Origin: Hemerocallis citrina
Taxonomy: Eukaryota; Streptophyta; Magnoliopsida; Asparagales; Asphodelaceae
Reading direction: 5' to 3'
Assembly (NCBI GenBank): GCA_017893485.1
Contig: JACEHZ010000596.1
Location: 248,001-312,000, forward strand
DNA: 64,000 bases
In this document: one piece after another, positions 9,955 through 20,644 of the stretch
Layout of the letters: every line of letters starts with the position of its first letter
Numbering within the stretch: the first letter of the stretch is position 1
The notes under the pieces: model-generated
The model's input: the letters and a program-made list of their open reading frames with translations, nothing else
Database searches by the model: none
Told to the model about the DNA's origin: nothing
Program-made: the position numbers and the translations under genes

Positions 9955-11677
9955 CAGTCTATAGCATGTTAGCAGTGGTCATTATTTTCATCAACGGTCT
10001 TTGCCTTTCGAAAATCATTAATGAAAATAACGATTGTAAAAAAAGTTTTTGAATTTTTTTTGTTACTGCTATTCCCATCAGTATATAAGAAATCACTGAT
10101 GGGAATAGCGACATTGTCTCAATTATATTGAAACATATTATCATTCCAGATATCAAGAAAAAAATTATTCCAACTAAGGTCGCTAGTGTGGAAATACTGA
10201 CTATAATATATTTCACCTTTTACCTCAAAAAAAAAATACTAACTATAATATATTTGAGGTCATTATTCCCGCTATCGATCTTAGTTGGGGATGTTTTTTT
10301 ACAAAACTAACAAAAAACAAGAAAAAATCACAAAATTGAAGTCGCTAGTGGCATTAGCGACTATTGTTGACTCTTAGTTTGGTGTGCACAAAACGTGGCT
10401 ATAAAAACTAATAAGTTTAAATTGAGTTGTTCAGATTTTCAGAATCAAATAATATCCATAAGAGATCCAAGAGAGAATCAAGAATATTCAAAGAAGGAAA
10501 GTAATAAAGAAAGATTGAGAAATCAAGCAAAAGAATAAAATATTCAAAAAGAGCAGTTGATTGATTAGTGTCCAAGAAAGCTATCAAGATCAGTTGCTAA
10601 CATTCTATATTTGTGAGATTTAACTTGTATAAAATTTATTGGCGATTGATTAGTTTTTGTGAGAATATAAAGTGGATTCGGTATGAATAGCGCGATACCG
10701 GTCGACCGCACCTCATGACGGTCGACCGCATCGCAGTCGACTGCAACTCACAGTTACGTAAGAAGCGGTCTACCCTTCATCTCTCTACTTTACGTCAGAG
10801 AGATGAACAGTCGACTGCACCAAAATTGCGGTCGACAGTGCACTGTTCACATATTTAGAATGTATCATTTCTAATTTTGATCGATACACTTCCCAGTCTA
10901 TTTAATTGGACAAACCCACTATGTATTCTTCACCTATTACTTCTGAGAAAAAAATCTTCTAAACTAATCTTTCAACAATCAATCCGAGTGTGTGTGATAA
11001 TTATTTTATATTCTTCAGTCAAGATCATTAAAGATCTTGAGCTTTTTCTTTTTCTTCCACTTTGGTGAGATTGACGGGACTTGTGTTAGAAGTCCTGTGG
11101 GTGTAATAGGTCTCTCGGCCTGAATCCGAGAATCACTGTACAAGGCTTTGAGCATAGTGGAACGCTTGTGGCTGAGAATTGCTACAAGTAGAAGATGTGG
11201 ACGTAGACCTGGGGGTCGAACCACGTTATATCGTTGCGTCACTTGTGCTATCTGCGTTTCCTCTTCTTATCTCTTTTTATTTACTCTGCACTTTAGTTTA
11301 ATTTTTTTTTATTCCGCACAATCATCCTATTCACCCCCCTAGGGTGATTAACAACTATGATATAGTTGACATCGCTATTTCTACTACCGACCTTAGTTGG
11401 AGATTATTCTTTTTTCCAAAATTAACAGAGAATTAACAGATAGTAAGAATTATTTTTAGTGATTTCATATATACTGAAATGACCAAGTGTTTCAATATAA
11501 TTGAGACAAAGTCGATATTTCAATCATCGATTTCGTATAACTGTAACGCTGATAGGAATAGCGGCATCAAAAAAAATTTAATTTTTTAATATAAGTTGTC
11601 GCGATTTTTGTTAACGATCTTCAAAAGACAGAGGCCGCTAAAAAAAATAGGGGTCACTGCTAAGGTGTTATGGACTG
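9955..11677. mobile_element. Long-TIR DNA element interrupted by a solo LTR
   Basis: The left end (CAGTCTATAGCATGTTAGCA) and the right end (reverse complement CAGTCCATAACACCTTAGCA) are inverted. Similarity continues inward for several hundred bases: the segment around 10090-10190 (CAATTATATTGAAACAT) is inverted again at about 11380-11510. Without the solo LTR at 10365-11353 the element is about 730 bp and almost entirely inverted repeat. There is no coding capacity and the target duplication is not clear. Confidence 0.7.
10365..11353 (+). mobile_element. Solo LTR, Ty1/copia type, 989 bp
   Basis: It begins TGTTGACTC and ends GGTGATTAACA, with perfect 5-bp duplications ACTAT at 10360-10364 and 11354-11358. 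The C-rich end (TTCACCCCCCTAGGG) is typical of plant Ty1/copia LTR ends. It contains GTCGAC-centred palindromes near 10700-10840. No internal element sequence or second LTR is present, so it is the product of LTR-LTR recombination. The strand is inferred from the C-rich end and a TATAAA-like site, and is less certain than the boundaries. Confidence 0.85.
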
Positions 11678-12160
11678 TCTCACTTAGTAAAATCAGGGCC
11701 GACCCCACTCTTGAGGCAGGTGAGGCGGCCGCCTCAGACCCCCGACGTTTTTGCGATTTTAGGGGCCCCAAATTTATACTTTCCTTGTAAATATAGGCAC
11801 GTATTTTGCGCATAGAAAAATACTATTATTAGGGGGCCCCAAAAATAATTATTTGAGCCTTTAAAATTTATTTTTAAATTATTTGGGTTTAGGCTTGAAA
11901 ACTTGAATTGAATTTGAGACTTTAAATTTGGGTAATTTAAAACAAATCCACATTTAAATCAATATAAACTCAAACCCGAAACTCACATTCAATTTTAAGC
12001 CCGAAACCCTTATAGGCCTTACCCTAAACCCGATTACCCGAAGCCCACTTTTAAAATAAAACCTCTTCTTTCCTTTTCCTAAATCCCAACCCGATCGAAA
12101 CCCAGCCTTACACTATTTCTAAATTTCAGAATTCCTCTTTGCTGCCGCATCATCAGTTCG

Positions 12161-12897
12161 AATTTTTTTTTATCAGACACTTTTCAAAAATATTTGCAGA
12201 AAGAGGACAGTTGGCCAAGTATTTGCGCTCATGGACTCAACAACTAAACTCGCCGTTCCCAAAGCCGAGTTTAGTTGTTTCATCATCGTCATTAGGAAAC
12301 AAAGTGTTTAGTGCTACTTTTAGTTCAAAATATTCAAAGAAGACTCACTGTTCCCAACGACAAGGGCATTTATACTAGACTCGCTGTTGGGAAACATCGA
12401 GTTTAGTTCAAAATTTTTAAAGAAGACTCGATGTTCCCAACGGCGAGGACATTTACACTAGACTCGCTGTTGGGAATAGTGAATTTAGTTCAAAGAAAAA
12501 TTCTATGTAGTTTTTTTTTCGAAAATTCAATAAGTCCAGCAGAATGTTTCGCTCTCTGTAAAATTTCTTACATCCTCGCCGTTCCCAATAGCTAGTTTAG
12601 TGTCTATGTCCTTGCCGTTGGGAACAGCGAGTCTTCTTTAAAAATTTTGAACTAAACTCGCTGTTCCCAACAGCGAGTCTAGTATAAATGTCCTCGCTGT
12701 TGGGAACAACGCATTTTCTTTGAAAATTTTCAACTAAAAATCAGCACTAAACACACTGTTTTCCATTAGCAAGGATGAAACAAATAAACTCGTCGTTGGG
12801 AACAGCGAGTTTAGTTGTTGAGTCCATGAGCGCAAATACTTGGGCAACTGTCCTCTTTCTGCAAATATTTTCGAAAAGTGTCTTATAAAAAAAATTT
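12161..12897. mobile_element. Fold-back element with arrayed short palindromes
   Basis: Arms 12161-12260 and about 12800-12897 are near-perfect inverted repeats that include GCGCTCATGGACTCAACAAC. Between them are about ten copies, in both orientations, of a motif close to CGCTGTTGGGAACAGCG, separated by TTTAGTTCAAAAT-like spacers. The whole element could fold into a long, multiply branched hairpin. It lies inside the hAT 5' region and has no coding capacity. Confidence 0.8.
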
Positions 12898-13677
12898 ATT
12901 TTTCAGTTCTTCCCCTTTTCTTTATTTTCAAAACTTTCGAGGAGATTGCGCCCAACGGTGTCGCGCCGTGGAGATCGCGCCCAACGGTGTCGTCGTCGGC
13001 TCGTCGCTCCCAACGATGTCGCGCTCAACGGTGTCATGCCGTGGAGAAGTTCCGAAAATTAGTAGGTATTTGGGTTTGGTAGTGCTTAACTTAATTAGTT
13101 AATTAGTTGAATGTTATGAACTTGGGGCTTATTTGTTAAGGATTAAATCTTAATTATGAGGTTTTTTTATTTGTTAGGTTTTTAATTCAAATATCTGATT
13201 TTTTTTTTTTTTTTAAAATTTTTTAAAATTTTTTTTGTAGATGTTTCGCCGAAGGAGTTGCTTTTTGGTAGATGACAGATTCAGGTTTTTAATTTTTTTT
13301 GTTAGTTTTTTTTTCTAGGTAGATGACAGATTTAGGGTTTAGATGACAAATTTATGACTTAATGTTGCCGTGAATTCTTGATTGGAGTTCTATGTAGGAG
13401 TTGCTTTAAGCTCAAGGATTGATCAATATCTTCGTACTCAATTTTGTGTTATGGCTTAAGAAGTTGAATGTGGAGGCTTAGAGTTCAATTTTATATTAAT
13501 AAAGTTGAATTGATTATTGAGTTATTGAGTTTCTTAATTTTATATTAATTATGTTAAATTAGTTGAATAGTTGCTTATTGAGTTGCTTAATTAAGTTGAA
13601 TAGATTATGGCTTAATTAAATTAAAAATTGATATGTTATGGCTTAATTCAAAATTTTATTTCTTTTTCCAGTTTATC
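12898..13677. other. hAT 5' region with a short GC-rich tandem repeat
   Basis: At 12950-13060 a short imperfect repeat around CGCGCCCAACGGTGTCG recurs about four times. The remainder is AT-rich, probably the leader and intron of the hAT transposase gene. No gene is seen. Confidence 0.5.
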
Positions 13678-16107
13678 ATGCCTCGTAAGTATGTGTCTGG
13701 AGCGTTAAAAAGAAAGAAGAAACAAGAAGAAGATAAATTTATAAATTTCTTACTAACAAACCAATTTCTAGTGGTAATGCTAATGAAGAAGAAGTTCAAG
13801 AACATCAATAGTTGAATGTGGGTGATGAAAATGAAGAACCGAATCAAAAGTTAAGTGAGAATGTTAATTTGAATGTGAGTGATGAAAATGCAGAATCAAA
13901 TCAAAATGAAGAATGTAGGCCTATAAATATTTATGATCCAATGAATTGGGAGAAGATTGATAAAAAAATTCCAGATTTATTAGTTGAAAGAGGGCCTATT
14001 AGAGTTGCTATAAATTTTTCTAAAGATGACGAAGGTAGACATTTTTCTTGTATACACTACACTCGATTGTTGTTAAATGGAAAAAAGTATGATAGAAGAT
14101 GACTTGTTTATTCAGCTGGTTTGAATAAAGTGTTCTGTTTTTATTGCAAATTGTTCAAGAAAGAAGGGAACAATAATCAATTGTTAAGCGAATGGTTTAA
14201 ACAGTGCATAATATTAGTCAAAGACTTCAAAGTCATGAAGAGAGTGAAGACCACATTAATTGCATGATAAGTTGGCTTGAATTTGAGATGAGATTGCAAA
14301 AACGTGAAGTTATTGACAGAGGTGTAGAACTATTAATTATAAAGGAAAAAGAACATTGAAGACAAACTTTATTAAGAATTATTGCAGTTATTAAAACACT
14401 AGCTAAAAATGCATTGACATTTCGTGGTGACAATGAGAAGATTTATAAAGAGAATAATAGTAATTTCTTAAGCATGATTGAAATGATTGCCAAATTTGAT
14501 CCCATTATGAAACAACACATTAGGAAATTCCAAAGCGGTGAATCTCGTAAGCATTATCTTAGCCACAAAATTCAAAATAAATTGATAGAATTGTTGGTAA
14601 GTGAGGTAAAAGGTGCTATCATTAAAACAATCAAAGAAGCAAGGTATTATTCAGTAATATTTGATTGTACTCCAGATGCAAGTCATGAAGAACAGATGTC
14701 TCCGGTCATACGGTGTGTTGATGTTTCAAAAAGTCCGATAAAGGTGGAAGAATTCTTTTTAGAATTTTTAGTTGTAGATGATGACTTTTTAAAGTGCTTG
14801 AAGATAATCTAATGGTTCTTGGGCTTGATATTTTTAATGTTAGAGGACAGAGTTATGACAACGGTTCCAATATGAAGGGGAAGAACAAAGGTGTGCAAAA
14901 CATGTTAATTACTGTTAATCCTTGAGCTTTCTACAAGCCCTGTGGTTGTCACAGTCTTAATTTTGCAATTTTGATATGACCAACTGTTGTATCAAAGCTG
15001 TGTCTTTTTTTGGAGTTATATAACGTTTGTATACGTTGTTTTCATCTTCTACAAAGCGATGAGATATTTTGAAAAGATAAGTGTCAAATCTCACGCTTAA
15101 GACATTATCACAAACTCGTTGGAAAAGCCATGTTGAAAGTGTTATTTCAACTCGTGGAGATAAGAGATGCATTAATTGACTTGAAAAATAGTGATTCCGA
15201 TCTCAAGATCAAGAGTGAAGCTGATTCCTTAGCAACGAATGAGATGACGAATTAGGAGTTTTTACTAGGTATGATTATTTGGCACAATATATTATTTACT
15301 GTTAATTCTGTCAGTAAATACTTGCAAGAGGAAGACATGCATATTGATGTTTCTATACTTCAATTAAAAGGGCTCATTGCATTTTGAAGAGTGCAAAGAA
15401 ACTGGTTTTATGGAAGCTATGACTGAAGCTAAAAAAGTTGCAGAGAAATTAAGAGTTGAAGTTGTTTTCGTAAAGAAGCGTATCATCCATAGAAAGAGGA
15501 AATTTGATGAGAGTGGTAATGAAGAAACAACGCAATCACCTGAAGAAGAATTTAGGATTCATTACTTCACAACTATAGTAGATCAAGCTATTTCTTCACT
15601 CAACAGTAGGTTTGAACAATTTGTGAAGTATGAACAAATCTTTGGTTTTTTGTTTGATTTGGAGAAGTTAAGAAGTCTACATGATTATGAGTTGAAATCT
15701 TATTGTGCCACTCTTTAAGAGTTTCTACATCACGACTCACATTATGATATTAATGGGGATGGTTTGTTTTTTGAGTTGAAGCGCCTCAGAATAATTTTAC
15801 CTTCGGAAGCAAAAAAAATAAAAATTGATATGCTTAATTATTTGCAAATGATGGATGGTATATTTCCATATGCATGGACCGCGTATAGGATTTTGTTGAC
15901 CAAACCAGTTACCGTTGCTTCTGCAGAAGAAGTTTTTCAAAGTTGAAAATTGTCAAGTCTTATCTTCGATCAGCCATGTCTCAAGAGAGATTGAATGGAT
16001 TAGGCCTACTATGTATTGAGAAGGCGATTGTAGAAAAGCTTGATTATGAACATTTAATTAGTGAGCTTGCTGCACGGAATGCGAGAAGAAGGCATACGTT
16101 GAGATGA
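13678..16107 (+). pseudogene. hAT transposase, ZMYM1-like (TTF zinc finger, DUF4371, dimerisation domain), decayed
   Basis: The start MPRKYVSGALKRKKK at 13678 matches the usual start of these transposases. Next come a TTF-type region with KVFCFYCKLF near 14130, a DUF4371-like region (VIFDCTPDASHEEQMS near 14657) and YDNGSNMKGK near 14857. The hAT C-terminal dimerisation domain is at 15940-16107 (KSYLRSAMSQERLNGL...IEKAI). The frame is broken by several frameshifts and stops, including a likely Trp to TGA change at 14100-14102, so no functional transposase is expected. Downstream of 16107 there is only untranslated hAT DNA. Confidence 0.85.
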
Positions 16108-16442
16108 TTAATGGTGTATGTATAACTTCTTAATGTGTATGTTTCTCATATGTTTCATTTCTTCACTTAAGTGCTATTTATTTTGATCATTTCATAATTC
16201 TCTGTTTATGTTTCATAATTTTCAGTTCATCTTCGTAGATGTGAAGGTGAATTGTTGAGGCAGCTTCATCCATTAAATGAGGTAGAATCAGAGTTTTCCA
16301 TTCACTAAATGAGCTTTCCATTTACAGGTTTTTCATATTTGATTATATGTTTTGACTTAATTTTATATATTTGTATGATGCTTATGAGTAAACTTGTTAT
16401 TCAATGATATATATTTTGCATATTTTGCTTTGAACAATGTGT

Positions 16443-16447
<5 letters not shown>
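16108..16447. other. hAT 3' untranslated region
   Basis: This is AT-rich DNA downstream of the transposase stop, with no gene. It runs into the (TA)n tract that took later insertions. Confidence 0.5.

Positions 16448-16537
<90 letters not shown>
16448..16537. repeat. (TA)n microsatellite
   Basis: This is about 45 uninterrupted TA units. The same tract resumes at 17158-17200 after a fold-back element and as ATATATATAT at 43236 after the Tat element. A single TA-rich site in the hAT therefore received at least two insertions. Confidence 0.95.
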
Positions 16538-16539
<2 letters not shown>

Positions 16540-17155
16540 GAAAATGCTCCATTGAAAACGGGTCTAGTTTTCACGGGTTGGAAAACACTAATTTGAGTCG
16601 TTAGATCGCTCATGATCATGATCAGCGGCTCAGATCGAACTCCCCATAACCCGTTTCAGTTGATCAGCGGAGGGTTATTTTGGGAATTTCGTCTCAAATA
16701 ACTCTTCGCTGAACAGATTCTAAAAAATTGATATAACCTAGGTTATAAAAAATTGAATTATATGCCGTTGTTTCAAACAACGGCCTTGTTCTAAATTTTT
16801 ATAACCTAGGCCGTTGTTACCAACAACGGCCTAGGCTATAAAATTTCTATAAAATTTTATAGCAACGGCCTAGGCTATAACAATAAAATTTCTATAAAAT
16901 TTTATAGCAATGGCCTAGGCTATAACAATTTACACAAAGGCTGAACAACGGCCTAGGTTATATTCATTTTATCAGAATGAATCAGGCGAAGAGTTATTTG
17001 GGACGAAATTTCCAAAATAACCCTCGGCTACTTAAGTGAAATTGGGTGATGGGCGGAGGCGATCTGAGTCGCTGATCACGATCAAAAGCGATCCAACGGC
17101 TCAGATTGGTGTTTTCCAACCCGTAAAAACAAATTCGTTTTCAACCGAGCATTTC

Positions 17156-17157
<2 letters not shown>
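16538..17157. mobile_element. 620-bp fold-back / long-TIR MITE in a TA microsatellite
   Basis: The ends are GGGAAAATGCTC and its inverted partner GAGCATTTCCC. The arms of about 200 bp each match, including ACGGGTTGGAAAACAC, GAGGGTTATTTTGG and CAAATAACTCTTCGC. The centre holds three to four repeats of CAACGGCCTAGGCTATA. It has no coding capacity. Flanking DNA on both sides is TA repeat, so the length of the target duplication cannot be read. Confidence 0.85.

Positions 17158-17200
<43 letters not shown>
17158..17200. repeat. (TA)n microsatellite, right part
   Basis: This is the continuation of the TA tract. Its last five bases, ATATA, are the left target duplication of the Tat element; ATATA at 43236-43240 is the right one. 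Confidence 0.9.
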
Positions 17201-17204
<4 letters not shown>

Positions 17205-17802
17205 ACCGCTGAATCTGGTGTGGGGGTAAACAGATGAGATTTGTGAGTTCGTGGAAAAACCTGAATAGCAGATCCAAGCCTGCTGATTCCCGCCGCTCAC
17301 CTGCAAGGAAGTGCGATACACCGGGGTTGATTCCGGCGACGCACCCTCCGACGCTCTTATCAGTAACCAGTGATGATTAAGAAAGAGCTTAAGTTGGAAA
17401 AAGAGTGATTACCTGGTCAAAGTGGTAGGTAGGAGGTATTTATAGTCGCCATGGGAGTCTAATTAGGGACCTGATTTCCTGTGAAACCGTTAGGAGTAAA
17501 ATCCTCATAATTAGTTTAGGAAACTGATCCCTGATTCCCGGTGAGAGGATAACTGCAAATCAGGCCCGTTGATTTAGTCAAATCAGTGACCCTGATCTCC
17601 TTTTGCTGGTCCGGGTTTGTCTTGGGTCGGGACCCGTACCCAGCTGGAGTGGATCCGTTTCGCGGGTTATTGAATCTGTGAAGGGGAGATCCAGTGCCCG
17701 CTTAGGGTCCATCTATATGCGAAATTACCGTTTTACCCCTGAGCTTCAAGATTCGTTCCCAATATGGACGGTTCCGATTTAACCCCATTTTTAGCCATAT
17801 CA
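17201..17802 (-). repeat. Tat element 3' LTR
   Basis: This is 602 bp with TG...CA ends. In the minus sense it starts TGATATGGC and ends GCGGTAACA. It pairs with 42634-43235. Confidence 0.95.
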
Positions 17803-17819
17803 CGAGCCCCCCACTCCTA
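17803..17819 (-). other. Tat polypurine tract
   Basis: Read on the minus strand, AGTGGGGGGCTCG directly precedes the 3' LTR. This is the position and composition expected for the plus-strand primer. Confidence 0.75.
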
Positions 17820-18229
17820 AAGACTGAGTGTGATCAGCCTTTGAGGAGTAGTTTAGCTGTTTCAGTGGCTAGTGGAGTTGTATCGGAGTCCGAATGGAGG
17901 GTTTTGAATCTCGAAGGGGGTAGTGAGGTGATTTTTGAAACTGTAAGCTGTTCCGAAGCCTTGTTGAATATTCGACAGTTTTTATCTATTTTTTCGGATT
18001 ATTTATTTAATTTTGCGATGTGTTAACCAATCGTTCGGGGGCCTTAACAGTACATTCTAGGCAATAATTGTTCGTTCAGGGGCTCAAAAATATTCTCCCG
18101 AATTTATAATTATTTCCTAGAATTTTTAGTTAATTTTTCCGAATTTTTAGCAATTTTTTCGCAATTTTTAAATAAATAAAATGATTAAATAAATAAAAAC
18201 TAATTTTTAATACCTATTTATGGCATGGC

Positions 18230-19340
18230 TTGATCTGGGCCCTTGATCTCGTGCGAGCGCGAATATCTGAAAGATCTGGCGGTTGTAGTTGCTCGGCAAT
18301 CATTTTCTCACTTTTGGAGCTCGGATGGGCACTTGCTCGGTTAGCCGACCGGGGGTATAAGGGTTCGGCTGTCCGAGCGACGTGGCGCGATCTGGGCCGT
18401 TGGATGGTGGTGCGAATCTCGAGGCGGGCTCCATTCCCAAGAAAACGCTATCTTGTCATCTAGCGCACGTGGTACGATCTGGACCGTCCATCATCAGAAG
18501 CACGAATTTCTGGAAGATCCAACGGTCGTGGTCGCTCGACGGCTTTTTTCTCTGTTTTGGAGCTCGGATGGGCACTTGCTCGGTTGGCCGACCGGAGGTG
18601 TAAGGGTTCGGCTGTCCGAGCGACGTGGCGCAATCTGAGTCGTTGGATGATGGCACGAATCTCGAGACGGGCCCAGTTCTCAAGAAAACGCTATGTTGTC
18701 GTTTAGCGACGCTGTCAAGATCTGGGCCGTCTGATCGAGATCTTACACGAACGTTGAGGAGAAAGTGAATTTTCTCCGTTTTGGGGCTCGGATGGGCACT
18801 TGCTCGGTTAGCCGACCGGAGGTCTAAGGGTTCGGCTGTTCGAGCGACGTGGCGCGATCTGAGCCGTTGAATGATGGCACGAATTTCGAGACGGGCCCAG
18901 TTCCCAAGAAAACACTATCTTGTCGTTTAGCGACGCTGGCGAGATCTGGGTCGTCTGATCGAGATCTTACACGAATGTTGAGGAGAAAGTGAATTTTCTC
19001 CGTTTTGGGGCTCGGATGGGCACTTGCTCGGTTAGCCGACCGGAGGGCTAAGGGTTCGGCTGTTCGAGCGACGTGGCGCGATCTGAGCCGTTGAATGAAG
19101 ACACAAATCTCGAGACGGGTCCAGTTCCCAAGAAAACACTATCTTGTCGTTTAGCGACGCTGGCGAGATCTGGGCCGTCTGATCGAGATCTTACACGAAT
19201 GTTGAGGAGAAAGTGAATTTTCTCCGTTTTGGGGCTCGGATGGGCACTTGCTCGGTTAGCCGACCGGAGGTCTAAAGGTTCGGCAGTCCGAGCGTGGTGG
19301 TGCGATCTGGGCCGTTGGATGGCTGAACGAATCTCGAGAC
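18230..19340 (+). repeat. Tandem repeat, about five units of 224 bp (first period 243 bp)
   Basis: The landmark GCTCGGATGGGCACTTGCTC occurs at 18319, 18562, 18786, 19010 and 19234, giving spacings of 243, 224, 224 and 224. Each unit also has GACGTGGCGCGATCTG and AACACTATCTTGTCGTTTAG. Single or partial units recur at 20221-20430 and 35290-35610. The array therefore brackets the antisense gene region of the Tat element. Confidence 0.9.
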
Positions 19341-20220
19341 GGTTCAGTTCCCAAGAGCATTAATGGCGCCCCAGGATTTGCGCGGTGCCCCCACTTCCCG
19401 GGGTCATTAGGAACGGTGTCTTCTATTAATGCGAGGCATTTCAGCTCCCTAGGCGTGACTGCTGGGCTTCCGTCATTTGGCCTCCTGTGCGCCATAATGG
19501 CTGGTCTTTGGGGGGAGGTTATAAATACCCCACTCCCCTTGTAGTTTCAGTCATAGCAATGTTGATTTTTAACCATCGGAGGTGTCTGCCTTGGGCGGAT
19601 GCCTGTTTTTTTTGAAAAATTCTAACCCCGAGAGCGTCGAAGGGGTGGTCACTCTTCCGTCGTGATCTTCTCCTGATTCTGACGGCCCCAGTGCGGATGT
19701 CAGGGTCAGGGGGGATCAGGGCAGAAGTGTTGACGACCGGAGTCCGGACCCGGGGGACAAGGTGCTTCGGAAGGATGGGTGGTCATTCTTCCGCCATGAT
19801 CTTCTCCTGATTCTGACGGCCCCGATGTGGGTGTCAGGGTCAGGGGAGATCAGGGCAGAAGAGGTGACGACCGAAGTCCGGACCTGGGGGACAAGTTGCT
19901 TCGGAAGGATGGGTCTCCTCCAATCTCTGTCTTCCTTCCGGGCTGACGGCTTCTGATGGTTGTCAGCCTGAAGGAGCTAGAGATGGGAGGTGTGCCGATC
20001 TGCTTTCTGACCGGGCCCCATGCGATGGTGGTTTTTCTCCAACCCTTGAACGATTCGTGGTTTCGCCTTCCGAGGTCGTAAGCCTCGAGTTGTTCACGGG
20101 TGAGAGGGGAATCGACCGAGTCCTGGAGCCCGGGGGGCTCGCCGAGGGAGGTGCCTTAAAACTTTTAATCCAAATTTTCTCTCGCTTCCTGGGACAAATG
20201 CGGGGTGTCCGGCTCCGAAG
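19341..20220. other. GC-rich spacer with a duplicated segment
   Basis: About 19650-19720 and 19775-19850 are near-duplicates (CTTCTCCTGATTCTGACGGC and GTCAGGGTCAGGGG occur in both). There is no convincing gene. The region lies between the 224-bp array and its outlying unit. Confidence 0.5.
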
Positions 20221-20430
20221 TGATTCATCCGGGCGACGTGGCACGATCTAACCCGTTGGATGGCGGCGCGAATCTCGAGACGGGCCCAGTTCCCAAGAAA
20301 ACATTATCTTGTCGTTTAGCGATGCTGGCAAGATCTGGGCCGTCTGATCGAGATCTTACGCGAATGTTGAGGAGAAAGTGAATTTTCTCCGTTTTGGGGC
20401 TCGGATGGGCACTTGCTCGGTTAGCCGACC
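20221..20430 (+). repeat. Outlying copy of the 224-bp repeat
   Basis: This is one unit of the array at 18230-19340, ending at GCTCGGATGGGCACTTGCTC (20399). It lies just upstream of the promoter of the antisense gene. Confidence 0.85.
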
Positions 20431-20636
20431 GGGCCCTTTGATGTTGGGGTCGGATCGCACGTCGCTCGGATTTTGATCCCGTGTGTGCCGAGCTACTTGA
20501 CTTGTATCGAAACGTTTTGTCTTTTCGCCAACAGTTGCTGCTCGGTCACAAAGTCATTTTGGGCTTTCGTAACGTTTCAATAGCAGGCCAAGAGTCGCGC
20601 CCTTACGTTAGTAAGCCCAAGAGACTTTTTCTTTTA

Positions 20637-20644
20637 CTATAAAT
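20637..20644 (+). promoter_or_regulatory. TATA box of the antisense gene in the Tat element
   Basis: ACTATAAATC is followed by a C-rich stretch and then, about 200 bp later, the first ATG at 20840. It points opposite to gag and pol, so the plus-strand gene probably has its own promoter rather than using an LTR. Confidence 0.55.

Noticed and set aside
17082..17321. Open frame crossing into the Tat LTR (also 42407-42775)
   Set aside because: The same peptide appears in both LTRs because the LTR is duplicated. It continues into unrelated flanking DNA and is not conserved as a protein.
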